From assembly GCA_016210805.1 (NCBI GenBank), contig JACQTL010000369.1, forward strand, positions 1 to 12,848: DNA of 12,848 nt, in the 5' to 3' direction. The notes under the pieces are model-generated. The model had not been told where the DNA came from. It did not search any database and saw only the letters and a program-made list of their open reading frames with translations. Source of the DNA: Actinomycetota bacterium (GTDB taxonomy: Bacteria > Actinomycetota > UBA4738 > G016210805). Positions 1 to 6,324 of the stretch are shown one piece after another. Position 1 is the first letter of the stretch; every line of letters begins with the position of its first letter. The position numbers were made by a program, and so were the translations under genes.

Positions 1-657
1 CGTGAGGAGCGCGTCGACCGCGTCCTTGGCCCCGTGCACCACGTTGAACACGCCCTCCGGGAGCCCCGCTTCGACCAGCAGCTCAGCGATCCTCACCGCC
101 GAGAGCGGCGTTCGCTGCGACGGCTTGTGCACGAACGTGTTCCCGCACACGATCGCGAGCGGGATCATCCACAGCGGCACCATGTTCGGGAAGTTGAACG
201 GCGTGATGCCGGCCACCACGCCCACCGGGAACCGCACGAGCTCCTCGTCGATCCCGTGGGCGATCTGGTCCAGGTTCGTCCCCTGGAGGAGCGTCGGGGC
301 CCCGCAGGCGAAGTCCACGACCTCGATGGCCCGGCGGACCTCGCCCTGGGCCTCGGGGAGCGTCTTGCCGTTCTCCCTCACGACCAGCTCGGAGAGCTCC
401 TGGAAGTGATCGTCGAGGAGCTGCTTGAACCGGAACATCACCTGGGCCCGGTCGGGGACCGGCGTGTTCGCCCACTCGGGGAACGCGGCCCTCGCCGCGG
501 CCACCGCCCCCTCGATCTCCTCGGCCGTCGAGTACGGGAGGAGCGCGATGGTCTCCCCGGTGGCCGGGTCGAAGACCGGATCCACCTGGACGTCGCCGTC
601 CTCGGCCGCCCGCCACTCGCCGCCCACCAGCCCCGGTACTCGCGTCGCGGTCGTCAC
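1..657 (-). CDS. mmsA: CoA-acylating methylmalonate/malonate-semialdehyde dehydrogenase, 3' end cut by window edge
   Basis: The 219 visible N-terminal residues belong to the MmsA/IolA aldehyde dehydrogenase family. This family oxidises malonate or methylmalonate semialdehyde with NAD+ and CoA to acetyl- or propionyl-CoA in the cytoplasm. Visible features are the N-terminal LVGGEW and DPATGE segments (about residues 10-35), the Rossmann-side ITPFNFPNMVPLWM stretch (151-164, with the conserved Asn156) and the cofactor-site HKPS (177-180). The family is normally about 490-500 residues, so more than half, including the catalytic Cys, lies outside the window. The start is GTG at 657, because AGGAGG sits 8 nt upstream. 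It begins 12 nt after the dihydropyrimidinase stop and is the last visible gene of the operon. Its position after a beta-alanine aminotransferase suggests malonate semialdehyde as substrate. Family certain; substrate inferred from context. Confidence 0.93.
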   Translation of the reverse strand, partial: MTTATRVPGLVGGEWRAAEDGDVQVDPVFDPATGETIALLPYSTAEEIEGAVAAARAAFPEWANTPVPDRAQVMFRFKQLLDDHFQELSELVVRENGKTLPEAQGEVRRAIEVVDFACGAPTLLQGTNLDQIAHGIDEELVRFPVGVVAGITPFNFPNMVPLWMIPLAIVCGNTFVHKPSQRTPLSAVRIAELLVEAGLPEGVFNVVHGAKDAVDALLT

Positions 658-665
658 GTGATCAA

Positions 666-671
666 CCTCCT
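666..671 (-). promoter_or_regulatory. Shine-Dalgarno AGGAGG of mmsA overlapping the upstream stop codon
   Basis: A perfect AGGAGG on the minus strand lies 8 nt before the GTG at 657. It shares bases with the TAG stop of the dihydropyrimidinase gene (TAGGAGG). It fixes the mmsA start and indicates coupled translation of the two genes. It also shows that TAG is used here as a true terminator. Confidence 0.8.
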
Positions 672-2058
672 AGGTCAGGAACTGGCTCCGGGAGCGGGGA
701 AGGAACTTCCCGCCGCCCTCCTTGCCGTGCCACTCGTCGCCCTCCACGAGGACGGTGCCCCGCTGCATCACGATCTCGGGGAGGCCCTTCACAGTCCACC
801 CCTCGTAGCACGAGTAGTCCACGTTCATGTGATGGGTCTCCGCGGAGATCGTCCGCTCGTGGTTCGGGTCGAACACCACGATGTCGGCGTCGAACCCGGC
901 CGCGATCGTGCCCTTCCGAGGGTACAGGCCCATCATCCGAGCCGGCGCCGTGGAGGCCAGCTCCACGAACCGGGAGAGCCCGATGTGGCCGTTCACCACG
1001 CCCTGGAACAGCAGCGTGAACCGGTCCTCCACCGAGGGGAGCCCGTTCGGGATCTTGGCGAAGTTCCCGACGCCCAGCTCCTTCTGGCCCTTGTAGTTGA
1101 AGGGCGCGTGGTCGGTGGAGACGACCTGGAGGTCGCCCTGCCTCAGGCCGGCCCACAGGTCCTCCTGGTGGTCGGCCGGGCGGAGGGGGGGCGAGCAGAC
1201 GAACTTCGACCCTTCGAACCCGGGACGAGCCATGTCGTCGTGCGAGAGATACAGGTACTGGGGGCAGGTCTCGGCGAACGCCGGGAGTCCCCGGTCGCGT
1301 GCCTCGCGCACCGCATCCAGCGCGTCGCGGGACGACAGGTGGACGATGTAGGCGGGCGTCCCGGCCAGCTCGGCCAGCTTGAACGCCCGGTGGACGGCCT
1401 CCCCCTCCATCGCAGCCGGACGGGAGATCCCATGGTACTGGGGGTCGGTCTTCCCGTCGGCCAGGAGCTGGTCCACGAGCACGTTGATCGGACCGCCGTT
1501 CTCCGCGTGCATCAGGATCAGCGCGCCGGACGCCGCGGCCCGCTGCATCGCGCGGAAGATGGAGGCGTCGTCGAGCATGAACACGCCCGGGTACGCCATG
1601 AACAGCTTGAACGAGGTGATCCCCTCCCCGATCAGCCCGTCCATCTCGTCGAGGGTCTGGTCGTTCACCTCGCGGACGATCATGTGAAGCCCGTAGTCCG
1701 TCTGGGCCTTCTCGGCCTTCTGGAACCACGTGTCCAGGCCCTCCCGGAGCGTCTTCCCGTAGTCCTGGACGGCGAAGTCCACGCAGGTCGTGGTGCCGCC
1801 GAACGCGGCCGCCCGGGTCCCGGTGCCGAAGTCATCCGAGCAGAACGACCCGCCGAACGGCAGGTCGAAGTGCGTGTGCACGTCGACGCCGCCCGGCATC
1901 ACGTACCGGTCGGTGGCATCGATCACCCGGTCGAGGCCTTCCTCCGACTCCACCAGGCCCACCCCGACGGCCGCCACCCTCTCGTCCGCGATCAGCACGT
2001 CGGCGTGGGACGTCTCCGCGGCCGTGACGACGGTCCCGTTCTTGATCAGCGTCCTCAT
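670..2058 (-). CDS. hydA: Dihydropyrimidinase (D-hydantoinase family)
   Basis: Cyclic amidohydrolase that hydrolyses 5,6-dihydrouracil or dihydrothymine to the N-carbamoyl beta-amino acid. The 462 residues match the usual 450-480 of the family. All metal ligands of the binuclear centre are visible: H61 and H63 (DVHTHFD), the lysine to be carboxylated K151 (SFKLFMAYPG), H184 (LMHAENG), H240 (YIVHLSS) and D316 (STDHAPF). Y156 in the FMAYPG loop matches the substrate-gate tyrosine of the family. The ATG at 2058 is preceded by a G-rich ribosome site (GGGGGA). The gene lies 12 nt after the SnoaL-like reading frame and 12 nt before mmsA. Its companions, a beta-ureidopropionase and a beta-alanine-type aminotransferase, favour a true pyrimidine-catabolic role over a broad hydantoinase. 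The GGTTTCVDFAVQDYGK stretch (88-102) also fits dihydropyrimidinases. Ends in TAG. Confidence 0.95.
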   Translation of the reverse strand: MRTLIKNGTVVTAAETSHADVLIADERVAAVGVGLVESEEGLDRVIDATDRYVMPGGVDVHTHFDLPFGGSFCSDDFGTGTRAAAFGGTTTCVDFAVQDYGKTLREGLDTWFQKAEKAQTDYGLHMIVREVNDQTLDEMDGLIGEGITSFKLFMAYPGVFMLDDASIFRAMQRAAASGALILMHAENGGPINVLVDQLLADGKTDPQYHGISRPAAMEGEAVHRAFKLAELAGTPAYIVHLSSRDALDAVREARDRGLPAFAETCPQYLYLSHDDMARPGFEGSKFVCSPPLRPADHQEDLWAGLRQGDLQVVSTDHAPFNYKGQKELGVGNFAKIPNGLPSVEDRFTLLFQGVVNGHIGLSRFVELASTAPARMMGLYPRKGTIAAGFDADIVVFDPNHERTISAETHHMNVDYSCYEGWTVKGLPEIVMQRGTVLVEGDEWHGKEGGGKFLPRSRSQFLT

Positions 2059-2070
2059 CCCCGCGTCCCC

Positions 2071-2457
2071 CTAGGTACGTTCCACGTATGGGGCCCGCCA
2101 GTCGGCGGGCTCGAACGGAGCACCGAACACGGCGCGGACCCTGGCCAGGCGTCCGTCCCTCACCTCCTGCACCTCGACGACCTGCCACGGTCCGCCCTCC
2201 AGGCCCGGATACTGGAGGGCGGCCTCCGTCACCCACAGGTCCTCCCGGCCCACGATCCGCAGGACCCGGATCGACGGGAACCCCTCGAAGGCCCGGACCA
2301 TCCCCAGGAAGCTCTCCGGCCCGACGACGCGCTCCCCCGACTGCGGGTTCTCCTAGACGAAGTCGTCGGCGAGCTCCGCCGCCGCGGCCTCGAAGTCCTT
2401 GCGGTCCAACGCTCCCCAGAACCGCTCGACGGCGGCCCGGTTCTCCTGGTCCCCCAT
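2071..2457 (-). pseudogene. SnoaL-like / NTF2-fold protein interrupted by an in-frame amber codon
   Basis: One continuous frame of 129 codons holds two pieces in the same frame. Residues 1-34 (2457-2356) start at an ATG with a strong GAGGAGG site, and a TAG follows at 2355-2353. The next 93 codons (ENPQSGERVVG... to ...APYVERT) end in TAG at 2073-2071. The first piece (NRAAVERFWGALDRKDFEAA) is the usual first helix of a SnoaL/NTF2-like domain, and ENPQSGERVVG is the usual next segment. The TAG replaces one residue between DDFV and ENPQSG. The parts sum to about 127 residues, a normal length for the fold, so this is one gene with a nonsense change and not two genes. Seven other genes in the window also end in TAG, which argues against amber recoding. 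It sits between the aminotransferase (26-nt gap) and dihydropyrimidinase (12-nt gap). Its role in the pathway is unknown. A sequencing error is possible. Confidence 0.8.
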
Positions 2458-2483
2458 CGGCACCTCCTCGCGGCCGGGGATGG

Positions 2484-3821
2484 TCAGACCTTCTCCTGGA
2501 CTTCCCGGAAGGCCACGTCCAGGGTCTCGATGGCCCGGGCGGCGTCCTCCTCTGTGATCGAGAGCGGCGGTGAGAGCCGGAGGACGTTCCCGTACAGCCC
2601 GCCCTTGCCGACCAGCACTCCGCGGTCCTTGGTGACCTCCATGACCTGCGCGGCGCCTTCCGCGTGGGGCTCCCTCGAGCCGCCGTCCCTCACCATCTCG
2701 ACCCCGAGCATCAGCCCCTTGCCCCGGACCTCGCCGACGACGTCGTAGCGGTCCTCCAGCTCCTTCAGCCCGTCCATCAGGAACTTCCCCACCCGCCGGG
2801 CGTTGTGCTGGAGGTCCTGCTCCTCGATGTTGTCCAGGTTGGCCAGCGCGAACGTCGTGGCCAGCGGGTTCCCGCCGAACGTGGAGATCGAGTTGGCCTT
2901 CAGGGACTCCATCATGTCGGCCCGGGACAGCACCGCGCCGATGGCCATGCCGTTCCCGTGGCCCTTGGCAATGACCATGGCGTCGGGCTGCACGTCGTAG
3001 CCCTCGATCCCCCAGTAGGTCACGCCGGTCCGCCCGAACCCGGTCTGGACCTCGTCGGCGATGAACGGGATCCCGTACTCGTCGAGGATGCCCTTCACGA
3101 TGGGGAAGTACTCGGGCGGCGGGGTGACGAAGCCGCCCACCCCCTGGATCGGCTCGGCGATCATCGCGGCGACCTCGCCGGACGTGGTGGTCTCGATCAC
3201 GTTGCGGAGGTCCTCGGCACAGGCCACCCCGCACTCCGGGTAGGTGAGGTGGAGGGGGCACCGGTAGCAGTACGCCGGCACCGCGTAGCTCACGTTGAGG
3301 GGCGAGAACGACGTGGCCGACCAGCCCCGGTTCCCCGTGATCCCCACCGCGCCGAACGAGCGGCCATGGTAGGAGTTCCGCAGGGCGATGATCTCGTTCG
3401 AGCGGCGCCAGGTCGTGGCGAACAGCAGCGCGGCCTCCACGGCCTCCGTCCCCGAGCCCACGAAGAACGCCTTCACGTCCACGCCGTCCGGCGGGGCGAT
3501 GGGCGACCTCGCCGTGAGCCGCTCGGCCAGCTCGACCATGGGACGGATCAGGTAGAGCGTGGAGGTGTGGGCGATCTTCCCGGCCTGCTCGCGGAGGGCA
3601 TCGACGATCCGGTCGATCGCGTGCCCGGAGATCGTGGTCACGATGCCCCCGAAGAAGTCCAGGTACTCCTTCCCCGAGCTGTCCCACACGCGCGTGCCCT
3701 CGCCCCGGACCAGCTCGATCGGCTCCTTGTAGTACAGGGCCAGCCAGTTGGGCAGGACGTCGCGGTGCCGCCCGAGGAGCTCCGCGGCGTCGTCCAGGAA
3801 CTCCGCGCCTCCCCCGGTCAC
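2484..3821 (-). CDS. Class III PLP aminotransferase, probably beta-alanine/alanine-glyoxylate type
   Basis: A 445-residue fold-type I, class III (omega) aminotransferase. Visible are the N-terminal GTRVWDSSGKEYLDFFGGI (42-60), the cofactor phosphate loop SGTEA (123-127), the pyridine-N aspartate D256 in ADEVQTGFGRTG, the Schiff-base lysine K286 (VIAKGHGNG), the STFGGNPLA loop and a C-terminal RLSPPLSI segment. A four-cysteine patch (C185, C188, C197, C201; CYRC...CGVAC) could bind metal; I believe related bacterial proteins share it. The GTG start at 3821 overlaps the TGA of the upstream amidohydrolase by 4 nt (GTGA), a coupled arrangement. Between beta-ureidopropionase and dihydropyrimidinase, with a semialdehyde dehydrogenase downstream, the likely reaction is beta-alanine plus pyruvate (or another oxo acid) to malonate semialdehyde. 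GABA or AGXT2-like activity cannot be excluded from sequence. Confidence 0.92.
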   Translation of the reverse strand: MTGGGAEFLDDAAELLGRHRDVLPNWLALYYKEPIELVRGEGTRVWDSSGKEYLDFFGGIVTTISGHAIDRIVDALREQAGKIAHTSTLYLIRPMVELAERLTARSPIAPPDGVDVKAFFVGSGTEAVEAALLFATTWRRSNEIIALRNSYHGRSFGAVGITGNRGWSATSFSPLNVSYAVPAYCYRCPLHLTYPECGVACAEDLRNVIETTTSGEVAAMIAEPIQGVGGFVTPPPEYFPIVKGILDEYGIPFIADEVQTGFGRTGVTYWGIEGYDVQPDAMVIAKGHGNGMAIGAVLSRADMMESLKANSISTFGGNPLATTFALANLDNIEEQDLQHNARRVGKFLMDGLKELEDRYDVVGEVRGKGLMLGVEMVRDGGSREPHAEGAAQVMEVTKDRGVLVGKGGLYGNVLRLSPPLSITEEDAARAIETLDVAFREVQEKV

Positions 3822-4663
3822 GGCAGCAGCTCCGTCAGCTCGTGGTAGGTCTCCGGCCGGCGGTCCCTGAGGAACTGCCAGGTGTTGCGGACCTCCCGGA
3901 TCTTGTCGAGGTCGAGGTCGGCCACGAGCACCTCGTCCTCGGTCTCGCTCGCCTGGGCCACGATCTGCCCGCGGGGGTCGCAGAAGTAGCTCGAGCCGTA
4001 GAACTGGGCCGAGTTGAGCGGCTCTTCGACGCCGACCCGGTTGATCGCGCCGATCCAGTAGCCGTTGGCCACGGCGTGGGCGGGCTGCTCGAGCTCCCAC
4101 AGGTAGCGCGACAGCGACTTCACCGTGGCGCTCGGGTTGAAGACGATCTCGGCGCCCTTCAGGCCGACCTGCCGGGCCACCTCCGGGAAGTGCCGGTCGT
4201 AGCAGATGATCAGGCCGATCTTCCCGACGGAGGTCTCGAAGACCGGGTAACCGAGGTTCCCCGGCTTGAAGTAGAACTTCTCCCAGAAGCACGGGCCGAC
4301 GTGCGGGATGTGGGTCTTGCGGTACTTGCCGAGGAACGTGCCGTCCCGCTCGATCACCGCGGCGGAGTTGTAGTAGACACCGGTCTGCTCCTCCTCGAAC
4401 CACGGCACGACCAGCACCATGTTGTGCTGCTTGGCCACCTGCTGCATGCGCTGGATGATCGGGCCGTCGTCTGGCTCCGCCGTGTCGTACCACTTGGGGT
4501 CCTGCTCCGCGCAGAAGTAGGGCCCGTGGAAGATCTCCTGGAGGCAGGTCACCTGTGCGCCCTCGGCCGCGGCCTTCCCGATCAGCTCGACGTGCTTGTC
4601 GACTGCCTCGTCCTTGGGCATGTTCGCGTAGCACTGGATCACGGCCGCTCGTACCGTGGCCAT
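3818..4663 (-). CDS. Beta-ureidopropionase (N-carbamoyl-beta-alanine amidohydrolase), nitrilase superfamily
   Basis: A 281-residue cytoplasmic carbon-nitrogen hydrolase that cleaves N-carbamoyl-beta-alanine to beta-alanine, CO2 and ammonia. The superfamily catalytic triad is visible: E43 (LQEIFHGPYF), K116 (GKYRKTHIPH) and C154 (ICYDRHFPEVAR). The family-typical NPSATV, YWIGAINRVG and FYGSSYFCDPRG segments follow. The ATG at 4663 is preferred because AAGGGG lies 9 nt upstream. A GTG at 4672 would add three residues but leave the ribosome site directly adjacent. This is the first gene of the catabolic operon, and its stop overlaps the aminotransferase start. N-carbamoyl-D-amino-acid hydrolases and N-carbamoylputrescine amidases are close relatives. 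The operon partners make the beta-alanine route most likely. Confidence 0.92.
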   Translation of the reverse strand: MATVRAAVIQCYANMPKDEAVDKHVELIGKAAAEGAQVTCLQEIFHGPYFCAEQDPKWYDTAEPDDGPIIQRMQQVAKQHNMVLVVPWFEEEQTGVYYNSAAVIERDGTFLGKYRKTHIPHVGPCFWEKFYFKPGNLGYPVFETSVGKIGLIICYDRHFPEVARQVGLKGAEIVFNPSATVKSLSRYLWELEQPAHAVANGYWIGAINRVGVEEPLNSAQFYGSSYFCDPRGQIVAQASETEDEVLVADLDLDKIREVRNTWQFLRDRRPETYHELTELLP

Positions 4664-4820
4664 GCCCCACACCCCCTTCTCTCACCCGGCGGGAGGCCCC
4701 GCCCCGGAACCCCCATCTTCTCGCAGAACGCCCTTCCCGGGCGAGCCCCCAGGATGTCGGGTGTGCGGGTCGCGGGCCCGGTTCCCGAGGGGGCGAATCA
4801 GGGCCCCCATCCCGTGCTCG
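4664..4820 (-). promoter_or_regulatory. Leader of the catabolic operon; no recognisable -10 element
   Basis: This gap of about 157 nt separates vapC from the beta-ureidopropionase gene. I found no TA dinucleotide anywhere in it, so no canonical TANNNT -10 can exist within it. A short hairpin, GGCGGG-AGGC-CCCGCC, lies at 4688-4703, close to the translation start. Either the promoter is non-canonical, or transcription enters from upstream (vapBC or the importer operon). Confidence 0.4.
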
Positions 4821-4844
4821 TCAACCCCCGGGCTCGAGCACGGG
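4811..4844 (-). terminator. Inverted repeat over the vapC stop codon, possible terminator
   Basis: CCCGTGCTCG (4811-4820) and CGAGCACGGG (4835-4844) form a perfect 10-bp stem with a 14-nt loop that contains the vapC stop codon. No T-run follows on the minus strand, so this would be an unusual or weak intrinsic terminator, or an mRNA-stabilising stem. The stem is clear; the function is inferred. Confidence 0.45.
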
Positions 4845-5213
4845 GAGCCCCTCCCGAGACGCAGCCTCGCGCAAACGGCGGTCATAGGTCACGAAGCCCT
4901 CGAGGTCACCGCCCAGCGTGAGTGCGGTCGCCAGATGGATCGCGTCGAGCGTTCGGAGCTCGACCGGATGGAGCTCGGCGGCACGACTGAGGACACCCTG
5001 GTCCATGCCGAGGAGGGCGACCCCCGCCAGCACTTCCTGCGCGCGGGAGACGACATCGGCCATGCCCGTACGGCGGGCGGAGCGGAGCACCTCGACCCTG
5101 GCCAGGGAACTGGAAACGGCTGGTGGCTTGGGTCCCAGGGCATCGACGAGGGCACCGGTCTCCGCCTCGCGGACCACGAGCTTCACGATCGCCGAGGAAT
5201 CCAGGTAGATCAC
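4821..5213 (-). CDS. vapC: PIN-domain toxin ribonuclease, VapC family
   Basis: A 130-residue PIN domain, the usual VapC length. The acidic metal-site residues are in place: D5 (MIYLDSSAIVKL), E41 (LARVEVLRSA), D90 (LDAIHLATAL) and D111 (FVTYDRRL). VapC toxins are Mg/Mn-dependent endoribonucleases, mostly cutting tRNA or rRNA, and are silenced by a co-encoded antitoxin. The start is GTG at 5213, only 3 nt after the antitoxin TAG and in the same frame (TAG-TCC-GTG). There is no separate strong ribosome site, so translation is probably coupled to the antitoxin. The catalytic set looks complete, so the toxin should be active. A 10-bp inverted repeat covers its stop codon. Confidence 0.9.
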   Translation of the reverse strand: MIYLDSSAIVKLVVREAETGALVDALGPKPPAVSSSLARVEVLRSARRTGMADVVSRAQEVLAGVALLGMDQGVLSRAAELHPVELRTLDAIHLATALTLGGDLEGFVTYDRRLREAASREGLPVLEPGG

Positions 5214-5216
5214 GGA

Positions 5217-5495
5217 CTACAGGCGCTCCGCTCGCTCCTCGGCGAGGGCCTCGCTGAGCTTCGTCGAGATGGGGCCCTCCGGGGGGAGAAGGGATGCCAG
5301 GTCCCGGGTGGGCGCCGTGGCCCGCCCCGATGCGACCAGCCGCTCGAGAGGAGTGGACGGGACCGGAAGCGGCACCAACGCGGCGACCGGACGCCCCCGC
5401 TCCGTCACCTCCAGCCGTTCGCCCCGCTCGACGCGCCTCAGGTACTTGCTCAGGTTCTGCCGGAGCTCGCGCACGCCGACGCGACTGCTTTCCAT
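5217..5495 (-). CDS. Phd/YefM-family antitoxin, partner of the PIN toxin
   Basis: A 92-residue antitoxin with the Phd/YefM N-terminal DNA-binding signature VGVRELRQNLSKYLRRVERGERLEVTERGRPVAALVP, followed by a less conserved, charged C-terminal tail that would wrap the toxin. Starts are possible at 5540, 5504 and 5495. I chose the ATG at 5495 (MESSRVGV), which places VGVRELR at the usual distance from the N-terminus. No Shine-Dalgarno is visible. A TGC-TACCAT extended -10 ends 7 nt before this ATG, which suggests a leaderless mRNA. A perfect palindrome covers the start codon and is a good autoregulatory operator. It lies immediately upstream of vapC. Confidence 0.87.
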   Translation of the reverse strand: MESSRVGVRELRQNLSKYLRRVERGERLEVTERGRPVAALVPLPVPSTPLERLVASGRATAPTRDLASLLPPEGPISTKLSEALAEERAERL

Positions 5496-5506
5496 GTAGC
5501 ACATGG
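5492..5506. promoter_or_regulatory. Palindromic operator over the antitoxin start codon
   Basis: CCATGT-AGC-ACATGG is a perfect 6+6 inverted repeat with a 3-nt spacer. It includes the antitoxin ATG (5495-5493) and overlaps the proposed -10 element. The adjoining ATGTAGCAC / ATGGTAGCAC copies add a near-direct repeat up to 5512. Phd/YefM antitoxins repress their own operons through short palindromes near the start, so this is the expected operator. Binding itself is inferred. Confidence 0.55.
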
Positions 5507-5508
5507 TA
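5503..5508 (-). promoter_or_regulatory. Extended -10 (TGC-TACCAT) of the antitoxin-vapC operon
   Basis: On the minus strand TACCAT (4 of 6 to TATAAT) is preceded by TGC, forming an extended -10. It ends 7 nt before the antitoxin ATG, so transcription would begin at or next to the start codon (leaderless). No convincing -35 is seen. Confidence 0.4.
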
Positions 5509-5531
5509 GCACAATTAGAGGATCGCCTCGT

Positions 5532-5571
5532 CTCCTGCATCGAGTAGAGGGTTGCACCGGGTCATCCCGAT
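5532..5571 (-). pseudogene. Degenerate fragment of the luciferase-like oxidoreductase gene 3' end
   Basis: This 40-nt stretch matches 6651-6689, inside the intact luciferase-like gene, in the same orientation. A 17-nt block (5532-5548) and a 13-nt block (5559-5571) are identical, with 6 of 9 matches and a 1-nt indel between. Translated on the minus strand it begins IGMTRCN against IGMTQFN of the intact gene, then shifts frame. The fragment corresponds to the IGMTQFNIYSMQE region near the C-terminus. It lies in the 132-nt space between the two divergent antitoxin genes. Similarity fades on both sides. Confidence 0.75.
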
Positions 5572-5612
5572 CGGGAACGACCGGTTCTGGTCCCTGCCCT
5601 CGGCGTATGTCG

Positions 5613-5621
5613 TGGTATGCT
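5613..5621 (+). promoter_or_regulatory. Extended -10 (TGG-TATGCT) of the RHH antitoxin-mazF operon
   Basis: TATGCT at 5616-5621 (4 of 6 to TATAAT) is preceded by TGG and ends 6 nt before the ATG at 5628. The sequence just before the ATG (TCTTTGC) has no Shine-Dalgarno. Both facts fit a leaderless transcript starting at the ATG, a common mode for actinobacterial antitoxins. No clear -35 is present. Confidence 0.45.
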
Positions 5622-5627
5622 CTTTGC

Positions 5628-5879
5628 ATGTCGGAGCAGATTGCAGTTCGCATCCCAGATGACCTGGCCGGGGAGCTGGACCGTCTGATCCAGCGAGGTC
5701 GGTTCCAGAGCAAGGCGGAGGCGATACGCGCTGGGTTGAGAGGACTCCTCGACGCCGAACGCCGCCGTGACATCGGAGAGAGGATCGTCGAGGGTTACAC
5801 GCGGATCCCGCAGACCGACGAAGAGATGGCCGCTGCCATGGAGGCCGCACTTCGGTCGATCGAAGAGGAGCCCTGGTGA
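5628..5879 (+). CDS. Ribbon-helix-helix antitoxin, partner of MazF
   Basis: An 83-residue antitoxin. The N-terminal half (QIAVRIPDDLAGELDRLIQRGRFQSKAEAIRAGLRGLL, about 4-41) is a ribbon-helix-helix DNA-binding domain of the CopG/MetJ type: a beta strand followed by two helices. The C-terminal half (42-83) is charged and acidic (DEEM, SIEEEPW), as expected for the flexible toxin-binding tail. The start is the ATG at 5628; earlier in-frame codons run into a region with no coding signal. Its TGA overlaps the mazF GTG by 4 nt (GTGA). An extended -10 sits 6 nt upstream of the start. It runs opposite to the Phd-VapC pair and to all the metabolic genes. Confidence 0.88.
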   Translation: MSEQIAVRIPDDLAGELDRLIQRGRFQSKAEAIRAGLRGLLDAERRRDIGERIVEGYTRIPQTDEEMAAAMEAALRSIEEEPW

Positions 5880-6193
5880 CCGAGCCGGCACGAGCAGAGA
5901 TCTGGTGGGGTGAGTCTCCCGAGGCCAAGGGCCGACCCTACCTGGTCCTGACGCGGGACCGCGCGATCCCCGTCCTCCGCACCGTGTTGGTGGCCCCGGT
6001 CACCCGCACGATCCGCGGCATCCCCTCCGAGATCCCCCTCGGACAGGACGAGGGGATGCCGGCCGCATGCGTGGCGACGATGGACGGGATACTTCCCTTC
6101 CCGAAGACGTTGCTCACCCGGCGGATGGGGGCCCTAGCGCCGCCTCGTCGTAACGAGCTGTGCGAGGCCCTGGCCGCAGCGACCGACTGCTAG
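5876..6193 (+). CDS. mazF: MazF/PemK-family toxin endoribonuclease
   Basis: A 105-residue protein of the MazF (CcdB-fold) family, sequence-specific mRNA/rRNA interferases. Family signatures are the N-terminal RAEIWWGESPEAKGRPYLVLTRD (6-28, with the conserved GRP around R20), the strand VLVAPVTRTIRGIPSEIPL (38-55, with T43 and E52 at the positions used for catalysis) and the central ACVATMDGILPFPKTLL (64-80). Length is normal. The GTG start overlaps the antitoxin TGA, and GAGGAG lies 5 nt upstream, so the two are coupled. It converges on the small membrane-protein gene on the other strand. All key regions look intact. Confidence 0.9.
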   Translation: MTEPARAEIWWGESPEAKGRPYLVLTRDRAIPVLRTVLVAPVTRTIRGIPSEIPLGQDEGMPAACVATMDGILPFPKTLLTRRMGALAPPRRNELCEALAAATDC

Positions 6194-6238
6194 CTCCCGT
6201 CCCCGTCCAGCCCGCTGGCCGTCCCCTCCCGTTGGTGC

Positions 6239-6254
6239 GGTCTCGCGCGGGACC
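6239..6254 (+). terminator. Weak hairpin downstream of mazF
   Basis: GGTCTC-GCGC-GGGACC can form a 6-bp stem (one G-T pair) with a 4-nt loop, 46 nt after the mazF stop in the convergent gap 6194-6324. No T-run follows. A short palindrome, GACCGGTC, lies at 6261-6268. This is a candidate bidirectional terminator region but is not convincing on sequence alone. Nothing else was seen in this gap. Confidence 0.25.
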
Positions 6255-6324
6255 GAACGTGACCGGTCAGCGACCTACCGCCCCAGGCAAGTCGAGGTCT
6301 GGTCGCTCGCGAGAGTCGGAGAGG

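Noticed and set aside
2074..2083. GGTACGTTCC occurring near two gene ends (2074 and about 7642)
   Set aside because: Only 10 nt, one copy lies within coding sequence and there is no extended similarity. Chance is sufficient.
2353..2355. Amber recoding (pyrrolysine or suppressor read-through) of the SnoaL-like gene
   Set aside because: TAG is the normal stop of seven other genes in the window, including one whose TAG overlaps the next ribosome site. A nonsense mutation or base error is simpler.
34..2748. Very long open frame on the plus strand (about 900 codons) opposite the catabolic operon, and similar long plus-strand frames at 2664-3848, 3842-4921, 6609-7826 and 10556-12316
   Set aside because: These are antisense shadows common in high-GC DNA. 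Their translations are low-complexity (Arg, His, Pro, Gly-rich) with no family motif, while the opposite strand carries intact catalytic motifs.
2484..4685. A 733-codon minus-strand frame that could be read as one fusion protein
   Set aside because: Only the part from 3821 down is an aminotransferase. The upstream part is an out-of-frame reading of the beta-ureidopropionase gene, and a GTGA overlap marks the real start.
4811..6254. Toxin-antitoxin island as a conventional insertion sequence or integrative element
   Set aside because: No transposase, integrase, terminal inverted repeats or att-like tRNA remnant were seen. The only repeat is the LLM gene fragment.
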